A stretch of DNA of 34,277 nt from Candidatus Binatus sp. Its GTDB lineage: Bacteria; Desulfobacterota; Binatia; Binatales; Binataceae. The notes beneath the pieces were generated by a model that saw only the letters and a list, made by a program, of their open reading frames with translations, ran no database searches and was not told the origin of the DNA. The stretch covers positions 1 to 34,277 of the forward strand of contig NZ_DATCTO010000071.1 of the NCBI RefSeq assembly GCF_036567905.1, read 5' to 3'. Position 1 is the first letter of the stretch. Each line of letters starts with the position of its first letter. Shown here in pieces: positions 1 through 8,253 of the stretch. A program made the position numbers and the translations under genes.

Positions 1-109
1 GAGGGTGCAGGGGCTCGCCACTGCCTACGCGACGCAGCATGATCCGCGGCGGGGTTGACAAGCAGTTCGGCGCCGTCCGATCCTGCGCACATCTCCGCGA
101 GGCAGTGGG

Positions 110-1495
110 ATGAGTACTATCCAAGAGGCGTTCGTCCCCGACGAGCGCACAATCTTCGGCTGGATCGAGACCGTCTTTGCCCGCGGCGTGCGGCGACCCG
201 GGTATGCGGCCGATCGATGGACCGAGAATTTCTGCTTCGAGCGGTTCCGCGAACTCGGACTGGAGAACGTCCGGCTCGAGCCCGTGACTCTGCCTTACTG
301 GGAGCCGCTCGAGTCCGTGTTGATCGTGCGTGCGGATGGCCGCGAGTCGCGCATCGCGTGTTTCTCGTTGCCTCATTCGGCGGCGACCGACGAAGCCGGC
401 CTCGACGCGCCGCTGGTGCAGTGGCGTGACGAAACGCCCGGCGCCGTCAACGGCGCGGTCGCGCTGGTCGATGTGCCGCTGATGCGTTCGCCGGCGGATC
501 TTCCCCTGATGCTCGCAGGCGCAGTGTCAGGAGAAGCCGATAGCAGTTGGCGCCGCTACGATCCGGGCGGCACGCTGGCCGGGGCCACCCAGGTGCTCCC
601 ATTCAGCCGTCACCTCATGGCCGTTATGGACGCATCGATAGCCGCAGGGGCAATCGGATTCGTAGGGGTGTTGAGCGATTACCCCGGCGACTCGAATCGG
701 TACTACGTGCCCTACGATGGCGTGGCGCGCGCGATCCTCGGAGTCTGGATTAGCGGCAGCGACGGCGCACGGCTGCGGCGGCTGTGCGACGCGGGTCGGG
801 TGCAGGGCACGATCGTCAGCCGCGCAATCCGCCACGACATCACCAGCTATAATGTCGTTGGCGAATTGCCGGGCGCCGACGACGACAGCGTCATCGTCGG
901 TTCCCATCACGACGGTCCGTGGGCGTCCGCCGTCGAGGACGCGTCAGGCGTAGCGATGGTCCTGGCGCAGGCCAGCTACTGGTCGCGCGTTGCGCCGGCG
1001 GATCGCCCGCATCGCCTGGTCTTCCTCCTCAACGCGGGGCACATGGCCGGCGGCGCCGGTGTACGCGCGTTCATTGAGCAGCACAGAACGGAACTGGATC
1101 GCGTGGTGCTCGAAGTCCATCTCGAACACGCCGCCAGCGAGATAGTCGAGCGTGACGGCGGCCTGGCAGCCTCCGGGCATCCGGAGCCGCGATGGTGGTT
1201 CACGAGCAGGCTTGCGCCGATCGAGGCAATCGTGCGCGAGGCGATTGCCGCCGAGCATCTCGAGCGGTCGCTGATCCTGCCGCCCGATGTCTTCGGCCCA
1301 ATACCAACCACCGACGGCGGCCCCTTTCATCTTGTCGGCGTGCCGCTGGTCAACTTCCTCACCGCGCCCTTCTACCTCTTCGACGCCATCGACACGCTCG
1401 ACAAGATTCACCGCCCGAGCCTGACGCCCGTGACCCGCGCCGCCATCCGCATCATTGCGTCAACTCGCGGTATGAGCGCGGGCAGGCAGGGGTGA
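110..1495 (+). CDS. M28-family metallopeptidase homologue with degraded metal site
   Basis: A 461-residue protein with the layout of M28 aminopeptidases. A protease-associated-like insert lies at about residues 110-240, followed by the M28 core. The core motif HHDGPW (H267) and EDASG (D277) match the first zinc ligand and the bridging Asp, and a late His (H434 in KIHRP) matches the last ligand. The usual Glu-Glu pair (catalytic base plus zinc ligand), expected after the hydrophobic strand VFLLN, is replaced by Gly-His (G310-H311). The protein is therefore either a divergent enzyme or a non-catalytic binding homologue. No signal peptide is visible, so it is probably cytoplasmic. The ATG at 110 has GAGG 7 nt upstream. 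The C-terminus (SAGRQG) and the stop codon lie inside palindromic repeat R1. Fold assignment is fairly sure; activity and substrate are unknown. Confidence 0.72.
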   Translation: MSTIQEAFVPDERTIFGWIETVFARGVRRPGYAADRWTENFCFERFRELGLENVRLEPVTLPYWEPLESVLIVRADGRESRIACFSLPHSAATDEAGLDAPLVQWRDETPGAVNGAVALVDVPLMRSPADLPLMLAGAVSGEADSSWRRYDPGGTLAGATQVLPFSRHLMAVMDASIAAGAIGFVGVLSDYPGDSNRYYVPYDGVARAILGVWISGSDGARLRRLCDAGRVQGTIVSRAIRHDITSYNVVGELPGADDDSVIVGSHHDGPWASAVEDASGVAMVLAQASYWSRVAPADRPHRLVFLLNAGHMAGGAGVRAFIEQHRTELDRVVLEVHLEHAASEIVERDGGLAASGHPEPRWWFTSRLAPIEAIVREAIAAEHLERSLILPPDVFGPIPTTDGGPFHLVGVPLVNFLTAPFYLFDAIDTLDKIHRPSLTPVTRAAIRIIASTRGMSAGRQG

Positions 1496-1583
1496 CCGCA
1501 GGGCTGAGCCCTGCACGCAGTATTAAGAGACCGCGCGCCCGCCAACGGTGGGCGGCCTTAATACTGGCCTCCCGTGCCAACGG
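1486..1583 (+). repeat. Palindromic repeat R1 (REP/MITE-like)
   Basis: This is a composite of nested inverted repeats. 1498-1514 is GCAGGGC-TGA-GCCCTGC (7 bp arms, 3 nt loop). CAGTATTAAG at 1518-1527 pairs perfectly with CTTAATACTG at 1557-1566. Between them CGCCCGCC and GGTGGGCG form an inner stem with one G-T pair. A third small stem, CCGT/ACGG, lies within 1572-1583. The same modules recur at 17892-18033 and 34222-34277. There is no transposase. The element starts with GCAGGGGTGA, whose TGA is the stop codon of the upstream gene. Confidence 0.8.
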
Positions 1584-1639
1584 GCGGTAGTGATAATCAA
1601 GCCCCGACGGCGCATCACGCGCTCGATCGAACGCGTGTG

Positions 1640-2467
1640 CTAGGAATTGGCGCCGATGCCCCAGTGCACAGCGTTACGAATCAGCGTCTGGTATTCCGGC
1701 GTTTCCCACGAGCCGCGGAAAACCATCGGAGTAGCTCCTGAAGGCTCGACGCTCGAATCGACAAACGGCTGTACGTTGCTAATCGGCGAGTGACAGTGGC
1801 CGAGCGCGATGTAGGTCACTCCCCCCATCCCGGTCTTGCGCGTGTATCCGAGCACGCGGGTTTTGCCGTCGGGCAGCAGCGAAGTATCGGCGTCGTAAAC
1901 GAAACCGAATCCGGGCGGCGACGGATCTCTTTCGAGCACGGTGGTCAGCAGCAGGTGGCTGTTGGCGGGGTCCTGAAGCTCGATGAGATAGAGTTCGTCC
2001 ATCACCTCGAAGGACGCCGGCAGGCCCCGGGTTAGCCCGTGCTCGCGATCGGCCACGTCCACGCGAAACTTGCGCACCGGCGGATGATTGAGAAAAAAGC
2101 AGCCGAGCGTGTCGTGATAACCGCCCTTCACCATTTTTCGGGCGTAACGCTTCCCGGCCACTGGCGCGGCCTTTCCGCCGCTGCTGCCGTGAAGCGCGAG
2201 CCATCGTCCTCCCGCTTCGAGCCAGTTGCGAATGAACTGGTTCTGTTCGTCATTGGGATACGGCCCGGCGACATAGGTGATCAGCAACCGGCTGCCGGGC
2301 AACCACTTGGCGACATCGGCGAAATCGTTGCCGCTGGTCGTAAGCACCTGCGGGCTCTGTTGCAGAAGGCCCAAAATGCGCAGCCGCACGAAATCCATGT
2401 CATGGCCGGCGAAGGAACCAGGAGGAAATCCTCCGGTGATAAGATGGACTCGAATCGGGGTGATCAT
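1640..2467 (-). CDS. ThuA-domain protein (class I glutamine-amidotransferase-like fold)
   Basis: A 275-residue protein resembling the ThuA (trehalose utilisation) family. Visible family features are LALHGSSGG (about 90-98), HPPVRKFRV (128-136), LTRGLP followed by DELY (157-160), and the C-terminal YTRKTGMGGVTYIALGH strand-loop-strand. No signal peptide or membrane segment is seen, so it is probably cytoplasmic. ThuA-like proteins are linked to sugar metabolism, but their reaction is poorly defined and nothing nearby points to trehalose, so no substrate is proposed. Transcribed divergently from the quinone oxidoreductase at 2595; the two share a 127-bp region with two perfect inverted repeats. 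The ATG at 2467 has no strong Shine-Dalgarno sequence, so the start is less certain than the frame. Confidence 0.8.
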   Translation of the reverse strand: MITPIRVHLITGGFPPGSFAGHDMDFVRLRILGLLQQSPQVLTTSGNDFADVAKWLPGSRLLITYVAGPYPNDEQNQFIRNWLEAGGRWLALHGSSGGKAAPVAGKRYARKMVKGGYHDTLGCFFLNHPPVRKFRVDVADREHGLTRGLPASFEVMDELYLIELQDPANSHLLLTTVLERDPSPPGFGFVYDADTSLLPDGKTRVLGYTRKTGMGGVTYIALGHCHSPISNVQPFVDSSVEPSGATPMVFRGSWETPEYQTLIRNAVHWGIGANS

Positions 2468-2517
2468 CGTGCGTTCGAGTCTAGCGGAGAAACGCCATTC
2501 GCGGCACCCCTGTCGAT

Positions 2518-2532
2518 GCGCGACAATCGCGC
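2518..2532. promoter_or_regulatory. Inverted repeat between divergent genes (candidate operator)
   Basis: GCGCGA-CAA-TCGCGC is a perfect 6-3-6 palindrome midway between the divergent ThuA and oxidoreductase genes. It could be an operator or chance GC-rich pairing. Function is inferred from position only. Confidence 0.3.
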
Positions 2533-2547
2533 GGATTCGTACTAGAT

Positions 2548-2569
2548 CATCAGCCTGGCGCCGCTGATG
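2548..2569 (+). promoter_or_regulatory. Inverted repeat in leader of oxidoreductase gene
   Basis: CATCAGC and GCTGATG are perfect 7-bp arms around an 8-nt spacer, ending 25 nt before the ATG at 2595 and just ahead of its GGAGGAG ribosome site. It may be an operator or an mRNA hairpin that affects translation. Function is not established. Confidence 0.3.
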
Positions 2570-2594
2570 GCCAACTGATTGGAGGAGATGCGCG

Positions 2595-3557
2595 ATGAAA
2601 GCTGCTGTCTATTATCAAAACGGTGGTCCGGAGGTTCTCAAGTACGAGGACGTTCCCGACCCCGTATGCCATCCCAAAGGGATTGTGATCCGCGTCGAGG
2701 CGGTGAGTATCGAGGGTGGCGACACGCTCAATCGCTGGCATGGACCATTGCTGGCCAAGCCGCACGTGGTTGGCTACCAGGCCGGTGGCGAGATTGTCGA
2801 GGTTGGTTCGGAGGTGACCAACCTCCGGGTCGGCCAGAAGGTAGCTACCTCTTACAGCTTCGGCTCGCACGCCGCGATGCGATCGGTGCCGGCCCGCAAC
2901 GCATGGCCGGTCCCAAAAGGATTCGACGTCAAGCTTGCGTCGGTGATCCCCGTGACGTTCGGCACCGCCGACGATTGCCTGTTCGAGTACGGCCGGCTCA
3001 AGCGGGGCGAGACGGTGCTGGTGCAGGCGGGCGCAAGCGGTGTCGGCGTTGCCGCAATTCAGCTCGCCAAGCGGGCCGGCGCGACAGTGCTCGCAACCGC
3101 GTCGAGCGACCAGCGGCTGGAACGCCTGAGGCCGCTCGGTCTCGACCATGGGATCAACTACCGGACCGATGACGTCGTAAAGTCGGTCATGAAAATTACC
3201 AATCAGAGGGGCGTCGATCTCGTGGTTGACCCTGTAGGCGGCGCGACCCTGCAAGGCAGCCTGCTATCGCTCGCCTATCGCGGCCGCGTCTCGATGGTCG
3301 GCGCGGCGGGACGCGAACCGATGACGGTGGACGTCTCCTCGCTGATGGCGGGCAACCGCTCTTTGACCGGCGTTTTCCTCGGCGCCGAAATGGGCGCCGA
3401 GCGCGTGCACAACATGATCCAGCGCCTGATCGAGGAGGCCGCCCGAGGCGAATTGAAGGTCGTGATCGATCGAACCTTCCCCTTATCGGAGGCCGCCGCA
3501 GCCCACGCTTACATCGAGGGCCGCAATGCAGTCGGCAGGGTTCTTCTGATTCCATAG
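2595..3557 (+). CDS. Zinc-independent MDR oxidoreductase, quinone oxidoreductase type
   Basis: A 320-residue medium-chain dehydrogenase/reductase of the NADPH:quinone oxidoreductase branch, at the usual family length. The N-terminal GroES-like domain covers about residues 1-125. The Rossmann nucleotide-binding motif AGASGVGVAAIQLAK is at 145-159. The structural-zinc cysteine cluster of alcohol dehydrogenases is absent, which fits the zinc-free quinone reductase/enoyl reductase group. Expected reaction: NADPH-dependent reduction of a quinone or an activated double bond in the cytoplasm. GGAGGAG 7 nt before the ATG makes the start secure. The next gene begins 33 nt downstream on the same strand, so the two could be co-transcribed, although no functional link is apparent. 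The precise substrate cannot be read from sequence. Confidence 0.88.
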   Translation: MKAAVYYQNGGPEVLKYEDVPDPVCHPKGIVIRVEAVSIEGGDTLNRWHGPLLAKPHVVGYQAGGEIVEVGSEVTNLRVGQKVATSYSFGSHAAMRSVPARNAWPVPKGFDVKLASVIPVTFGTADDCLFEYGRLKRGETVLVQAGASGVGVAAIQLAKRAGATVLATASSDQRLERLRPLGLDHGINYRTDDVVKSVMKITNQRGVDLVVDPVGGATLQGSLLSLAYRGRVSMVGAAGREPMTVDVSSLMAGNRSLTGVFLGAEMGAERVHNMIQRLIEEAARGELKVVIDRTFPLSEAAAAHAYIEGRNAVGRVLLIP

Positions 3558-3590
3558 GGTCACAACCTTCGCGGATTCAATCAGCGGGGA

Positions 3591-6500
3591 ATGTCGGCGG
3601 CAAGGAAAGCAAAACCTCGTAAGCGAGCGCCAACTCCGGCGCCGCCTCCGGTCGCACCGTGGCCGCGAACTGCTGTTTCGGCGCGGCTCGGGGCGCAAGC
3701 CGGCGGGCTGATGCTGCTTGGGCTTGCGCTCGTCGTGAATGCAGTACTGCTCGCGCCGGAGATTCGCATCGAGCGGGTTCCGGTCAACGACCTGAGCTTC
3801 CATATCGCAGCCTCGCAGCGCCTGGCGGATAGTCTCGTCACCGGTGATTCGTTTCTCGATCCATGGGTGTCGCTATGGGCGCTGGGATATCCGCTGTGGC
3901 ACTTTTATCAGCCGATCCCGCACATGGTGGCCGGCCTGTGGCTGGCGATCACCAGTCATTTCGCTTCGGCGCCGGCCTCATTCGCGGTGCTTTACTATCT
4001 GTTGCTGGCAGCGGTGCCGGCGTGCACCTACATCGGCGCGCGGCTGTTCGGGCTCGAGCCGATCGCCGCGGGATTCGCGTCGATTCTGATCATAGCAGTG
4101 AGCGAGGTGGGCGACTTCAGCCGCTACGGGCTGTCCTACGGCGCGTATGTTCGGCGCGGCTCGGGCCTCTACACGCAATTGATGTCGTTCGATCTGCTGA
4201 TGCCGGCGCTTGGACTCGCCAACTACTCTCTCAACACCGGCAGGCGCCGGATTCCGGCAGCTTGTCTGGTTGCGGTCACCGCACTCTCGCACGTCGTGTT
4301 CGGCTACGCGGCGATTCTTTCGATAGCAATCATGGCGCTGGTCGGACCGCGGGGCGATCGCTCGCGCCGAGTCGTCCGCGCCGCATCGATCCTGATCCCC
4401 GCCGTCATCCTGCTCGCGTGGTTCGTCGTTCCCATGCTGCTGGCCAGCGGCGAGGTAAACCGGTGCCGATGGGATGATGTTTGGAAGTTCGATTCGTGGG
4501 GTGCGGGCAACGTCTTCAACGAACTGTTCTCGGGGCGCTTTCTCGACTGGGATCGCCTGCCGGTCCTGACCTTGTCGCTGCTGGCGGCGTCGTTGCTCGC
4601 GCTGTATCGCTGGAAAAGGCCGATGCCGCGGCGCCTGCTGGTTCTCACCGCGGTGTGGCTCCTGATTTTCTTCGGCCGCACGACCTGGGGATATTTCATG
4701 CTCGCGCTGGGGCTGCCCGGGGCGTTTCACGTCAGCCGTTTCGAGTCGGTCTTCGAACTGTTTGCCGTGCTGTTGACGGCCTGGGGGCTGGCAAAGATAG
4801 TCGCCGCCGCCTGGCGGTTCGGATACTCGGGCAAGCTGCTGACCGTGATCGTGCTGGGCGCCATGGCGGTCGTGATTTTCGCCGAGCGCGCGAGTTACCT
4901 GAAGCTGAACGACTATTGGGGGGACGAAAGTCTCGCGGGGATTGCGCGCGAGGGTGGCGATCTCGACGCCGCGCTTGCCGACATCCGCACGATCTTGCGC
5001 GAGCGTCCGGGCCGTGTCTGGGCCGGTCCGTCGGGAACGTGGGGTGGCAAGTTCCAGATTGCCAAGTCGCAGGGGTACTCGTTTCTCTCGCTGGCGGGGA
5101 TGGATGAGCTCAGCTTTCTCTATCATAGCTTGTCGTGGAACTCGGACGTGACAGCCGAAATCGACGAGCGCGATCCCTACCAGGCCAACCTGTTTGCGAT
5201 GCGCGCGGTGCTGGCGCCCGTGACTCAGCCGATGCCCCCCGAGTTCAAGCGTCGCGCAGTTCACGGCCGCCTGGCGGTTTATGAGGCCTCCAGTGAGGGC
5301 TACTTCGGCCTGGTGGACATCGGCGCCCGTTACGATGGTCCACTGTCGACCGTGCTCAACCGCGACTGGGGATGGATGCAGGCGCCTTCGGTGCGGGCAG
5401 GCGCGGTGGTCGCGCTGGGAGGCGATATCAGGGGAGTGCCGCAATGGAAGATGTTTGAACCGTTGCCCCCGCTCGATCCGCGATTTTCGACTCTGCGCGG
5501 GGAAGTAATTTCTGAAAACAAACAGGGCGAGACCTATAGCGCGCGGCTGGCGCTGCTGCGCCCGTGCTACGCCTTGCTCAAGATCACATATTTCCCGGGC
5601 CAGCAGGCCACCATCGACGGAAAGCCGGCGCCGATATTTCGCGTGTATCCCGACTTTTGCGCGATTCCGGTCGGGCCGGGGGAACATCGGATCGAAGTGC
5701 GGTACCGTCCGGGGCCGCTCAAGCCGATATTGCTGGTCGCCGGAATCATTCTGGTGGGATTGATCGCTCAAGGCTTGCGCAGGCCGGACTACGCCGCGAT
5801 GGAACGCAGGATCACACGGCGGCTGGCGCAACTGGCGGCTCCTTGGGCGACTGCGCGGATGCGGACGGCGCTGGCGCTTACGATCCTGATCCTGCTCTTC
5901 ACGCACACGCTGTTCCGCGGCTATCTGCTCGACGGCCATGACTCGCTTGAGTATCCGCCGCGGCTGACTGAGTTCGCCAAAATATTGGGCGACCATCAAT
6001 TCCCGCCGGTATGGGCGCCGGATCTCGGCTCAGGGCATGGACAGCCGCTGTTCGAATTCGCACCGCCGCTGATCTACGCGACGGCATTGCCGTTCTTCAA
6101 AGGCGGCATGTCGCTTGCGGATTCGCTGCAATTTGGACTGGCGATTCTGTTCGCTCTCGGCGCGATCGCGGTCTTCCTGATCGGGCGAAGGCTCTCGTTT
6201 TCTCGTGTCGCCTCGATTTGCGCCGCGGGCGCGTGGCTGTTCGCTCCCTATCAGGCCCTGGATATCTACGTGTGTGGGCGATTTGCCGAGTCGGCCGCGC
6301 TTGCAGTGGCGCCCGTGGCGCTGCTCGGGCTGATCGCGGCTGTTCAGCGCCCGACCGCAGTCAGTGTGGCGCTCGGCGCGCTTGCGGTGGCGATGCTGCC
6401 GCTGGCGCATAATGCGATCGCGCTGCTGGTGTTTCCGGCATTCGCGGCGATCGTCGCCGTTCGATCCGCCGTCTCGGATCATCGACTGAAAACCGCCGCG

Positions 6501-7583
6501 GCTGGCGCTGGCGTGCTTGCCGGCGGGCTGGGACTCAGTGCGTTTTTCTGGCTTCCGGCGCTGCTTGAGCGCGGGTTCGTCAAAACCGACCTTCTGCGGA
6601 CCGGCTTTCTCAATTGGACCAATTACATAATCTCGCCGTTCCAGTTGCTTTGGTCGCCGTGGGGGTTCGGCTACGCGATGCGCGGCCCCGGCAACGGCAT
6701 CTCGTACTCGCTCGGTCCCGTTCACATAGCCTTGGCAGTCGCGGGACTCGTGATCGCGATGCGCGCGGCGAACCGCACCCGCCGCCTTGACGCGATTGTC
6801 TTTGCTGGCGCGTCGATTGTCGCCGCGCTGTTGGCCACCGATTTGTCATGGACGATTTGGGCGCACCTCGCCATGCTTCAATACCTTGCTTATCCGTGGC
6901 GAACCCTATGCGTTCCTGCGCTGTTCATGCCGCTGCTCGCGCTCTATGCCTTCGAGCGAATGGGCCCACGGCTGGCATCGCTCGCGATAGTAGTCCTGGT
7001 GCTGGTCAACATCGCGCACACCGCACCCAAGGGAATTCAGACCTATGATGAAGCCTACTTCGGCGCCGACTCGATCGCTCAGCTGGGGATAAACACGACG
7101 ACTCGTGAAGAGTACGAGCCGCGGACGGTGCATCAGCGTCCTGTCTTCGATAGTCGCCTGCTCAAAGGAGTCCGCTCCGCGCCCGTCGTACGTCAACTCG
7201 CCGTCAGCTCGAATAGCCAGTCGTTCCAGGTCGATGCGAGCGAGCCCGCGCTGATGCAGGATTCGCTTTTCGACTATCCGGGATGGACAGTGCTGGTTGA
7301 CGATCGGGAAGTCGCGACTTCACCGGCGTCAGTCAGCGGAGAGATCACCTTCAACGTTCCGGCCGGGATACATGATGTACAAGTCGAGCTGCGTCCCACC
7401 CCCATCCGCCGCTGGTCGTTCTATGCGTCCCTGGCCACCGCCGCCTTGATGATCTCGATCGTGATGCTCGCGCTGCTCGCCGCCTGGAAACGCGCTGAGC
7501 CTGACGATAAGGCCAGACCCGAGAAAGCCGCCAAGGCTCGTTCCGCGAATAGATCTCGCCCCCCGCCAGCCTCAAAGGCTTAG
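3591..7583 (+). CDS. Tandem two-unit polytopic membrane protein, GT-C/PTPS-related or YfhO-like
   Basis: A 1330-residue inner-membrane protein built from two similar units. Unit 1 (about 1-735) has a Pro/Lys-rich cytoplasmic N-terminus, one helix, an Asp-bearing first periplasmic loop (VNDLSFH, D67), many hydrophobic segments, and a soluble beta-rich region ending GEHRIEVRYRPGP (697-709) before a last helix. Unit 2 (about 737-1330) repeats this: DGHDSLEYPPRL (D784), many helices, then a beta-rich region with GWTVLVDDREV and AGIHDVQVELRP before a final helix. An acidic residue in the first long loop is typical of GT-C glycosyltransferases, and the C-terminal pattern resembles YfhO and the 6-pyruvoyl-tetrahydropterin-synthase-related membrane family. 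The likely role is transfer or handling of lipid-linked sugar at the outer face of the inner membrane; this is inference. The stop codon overlaps a strong terminator. The start has only GGGGA abutting the ATG. Confidence 0.75.
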   Translation: MSAARKAKPRKRAPTPAPPPVAPWPRTAVSARLGAQAGGLMLLGLALVVNAVLLAPEIRIERVPVNDLSFHIAASQRLADSLVTGDSFLDPWVSLWALGYPLWHFYQPIPHMVAGLWLAITSHFASAPASFAVLYYLLLAAVPACTYIGARLFGLEPIAAGFASILIIAVSEVGDFSRYGLSYGAYVRRGSGLYTQLMSFDLLMPALGLANYSLNTGRRRIPAACLVAVTALSHVVFGYAAILSIAIMALVGPRGDRSRRVVRAASILIPAVILLAWFVVPMLLASGEVNRCRWDDVWKFDSWGAGNVFNELFSGRFLDWDRLPVLTLSLLAASLLALYRWKRPMPRRLLVLTAVWLLIFFGRTTWGYFMLALGLPGAFHVSRFESVFELFAVLLTAWGLAKIVAAAWRFGYSGKLLTVIVLGAMAVVIFAERASYLKLNDYWGDESLAGIAREGGDLDAALADIRTILRERPGRVWAGPSGTWGGKFQIAKSQGYSFLSLAGMDELSFLYHSLSWNSDVTAEIDERDPYQANLFAMRAVLAPVTQPMPPEFKRRAVHGRLAVYEASSEGYFGLVDIGARYDGPLSTVLNRDWGWMQAPSVRAGAVVALGGDIRGVPQWKMFEPLPPLDPRFSTLRGEVISENKQGETYSARLALLRPCYALLKITYFPGQQATIDGKPAPIFRVYPDFCAIPVGPGEHRIEVRYRPGPLKPILLVAGIILVGLIAQGLRRPDYAAMERRITRRLAQLAAPWATARMRTALALTILILLFTHTLFRGYLLDGHDSLEYPPRLTEFAKILGDHQFPPVWAPDLGSGHGQPLFEFAPPLIYATALPFFKGGMSLADSLQFGLAILFALGAIAVFLIGRRLSFSRVASICAAGAWLFAPYQALDIYVCGRFAESAALAVAPVALLGLIAAVQRPTAVSVALGALAVAMLPLAHNAIALLVFPAFAAIVAVRSAVSDHRLKTAAAGAGVLAGGLGLSAFFWLPALLERGFVKTDLLRTGFLNWTNYIISPFQLLWSPWGFGYAMRGPGNGISYSLGPVHIALAVAGLVIAMRAANRTRRLDAIVFAGASIVAALLATDLSWTIWAHLAMLQYLAYPWRTLCVPALFMPLLALYAFERMGPRLASLAIVVLVLVNIAHTAPKGIQTYDEAYFGADSIAQLGINTTTREEYEPRTVHQRPVFDSRLLKGVRSAPVVRQLAVSSNSQSFQVDASEPALMQDSLFDYPGWTVLVDDREVATSPASVSGEITFNVPAGIHDVQVELRPTPIRRWSFYASLATAALMISIVMLALLAAWKRAEPDDKARPEKAAKARSANRSRPPPASKA

Positions 7584-7606
7584 CGGGATCGCAACATCCC
7601 GCTTTT
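7582..7606 (+). terminator. Rho-independent terminator
   Basis: AGCGGGAT at 7582-7589 pairs perfectly with ATCCCGCT at 7596-7603 around a 6-nt loop and runs into TTTT. It begins inside the TAG stop of the tandem membrane protein and separates it from the CoA-ester operon. Confidence 0.85.
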
Positions 7607-7703
7607 GAGTCGGGGCCGTCTCGCGCGGTTCGACCATTACCTGGAAGCCGCAGGTCCGTGCAATAGTCGCAAATTAACGGTGTCGTGGCCGCGCGGCGAT
7701 TGG

Positions 7704-7741
7704 AAACTCCCGCGTCGAGACTCGCGGAGCGGCCGGAGTTT
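7704..7741 (+). promoter_or_regulatory. Leader hairpin upstream of CoA-ester operon
   Basis: AAACTCC at 7704-7710 is perfectly complementary to GGAGTTT at 7735-7741, enclosing a smaller CGCG/CGCG stem. The T run at its 3' edge lies 5 nt before the AGGAG ribosome site of the first operon gene. It could act as an attenuator or a translational switch. No known riboswitch class is recognised. Confidence 0.35.
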
Positions 7742-7758
7742 TGCTAGGAGCATGGTCT

Positions 7759-8253
7759 ATGGCAGATCCCGACTTCAGTCAGTTCAAACTCGTGCCCAAA
7801 GGCCATTCGTTCGAACAATTCCACCAGGGACAGGTCTTCGAGCATCATTGGGGGCGCACGATAAACGCCGGCGACAATTCGATCTTCACCACCGCGACGC
7901 TCGCCCATTGCCCGCTCTACTTCAACGCCGAGTATGCCCGCGCGCACGGTCATCCCGACGTGGTCGTCAATCCGATGCTGGTCGTGTGCACGGTGGTTGG
8001 CATTTCGGTCGAGGATTTGAGCGAAGCGGGCGGACCCTTTCTCGGCATCAACGGCTTGGAATTTCACCGCCCGGTCTATCCGGGCGATACCCTGACCGCG
8101 CATAGCACCGTCGTCTCAACGCGCGAATCCGCCAGCCGCGGCAACTTCGGAATCGTCACGTGGCGCACCGAAGCCCGCAATCAACGCGACGAACTCGTCA
8201 TCAGCTACGAGCGGACGAACCTGGTCGCCAAACGCAGAGGAGCTGCATCGTGA
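7759..8253 (+). CDS. MaoC-like (R)-enoyl-CoA hydratase/dehydratase, operon gene 1
   Basis: A 164-residue single hot-dog-fold MaoC protein. The segment AGDNSIFTTATLAHCPLYFN holds the Asp/His pair expected for an R-specific hydratase active site, and FHRPVYPGDTL is the typical second-half MaoC signature. Expected role: hydration of an enoyl-CoA or dehydration of a 3-hydroxyacyl-CoA in the cytoplasm. The ATG at 7759 is chosen because AGGAG (7746-7750) lies 8 nt upstream; an in-frame TTG at 7741 lies upstream of that site and is unlikely. The stop codon overlaps the next gene (GTGA). A second MaoC lies two genes on, so the two may form a heteromer or act at different steps. Confidence 0.85.
   Translation: MADPDFSQFKLVPKGHSFEQFHQGQVFEHHWGRTINAGDNSIFTTATLAHCPLYFNAEYARAHGHPDVVVNPMLVVCTVVGISVEDLSEAGGPFLGINGLEFHRPVYPGDTLTAHSTVVSTRESASRGNFGIVTWRTEARNQRDELVISYERTNLVAKRRGAAS

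Noticed and set aside
3978..5999. 673-codon open frame on the minus strand
   Set aside because: It lies antisense to the GT-C-like gene, is Arg/Gln/His-rich with no domain, and arises from high GC codon bias; the plus-strand protein has clear helices and conserved motifs.
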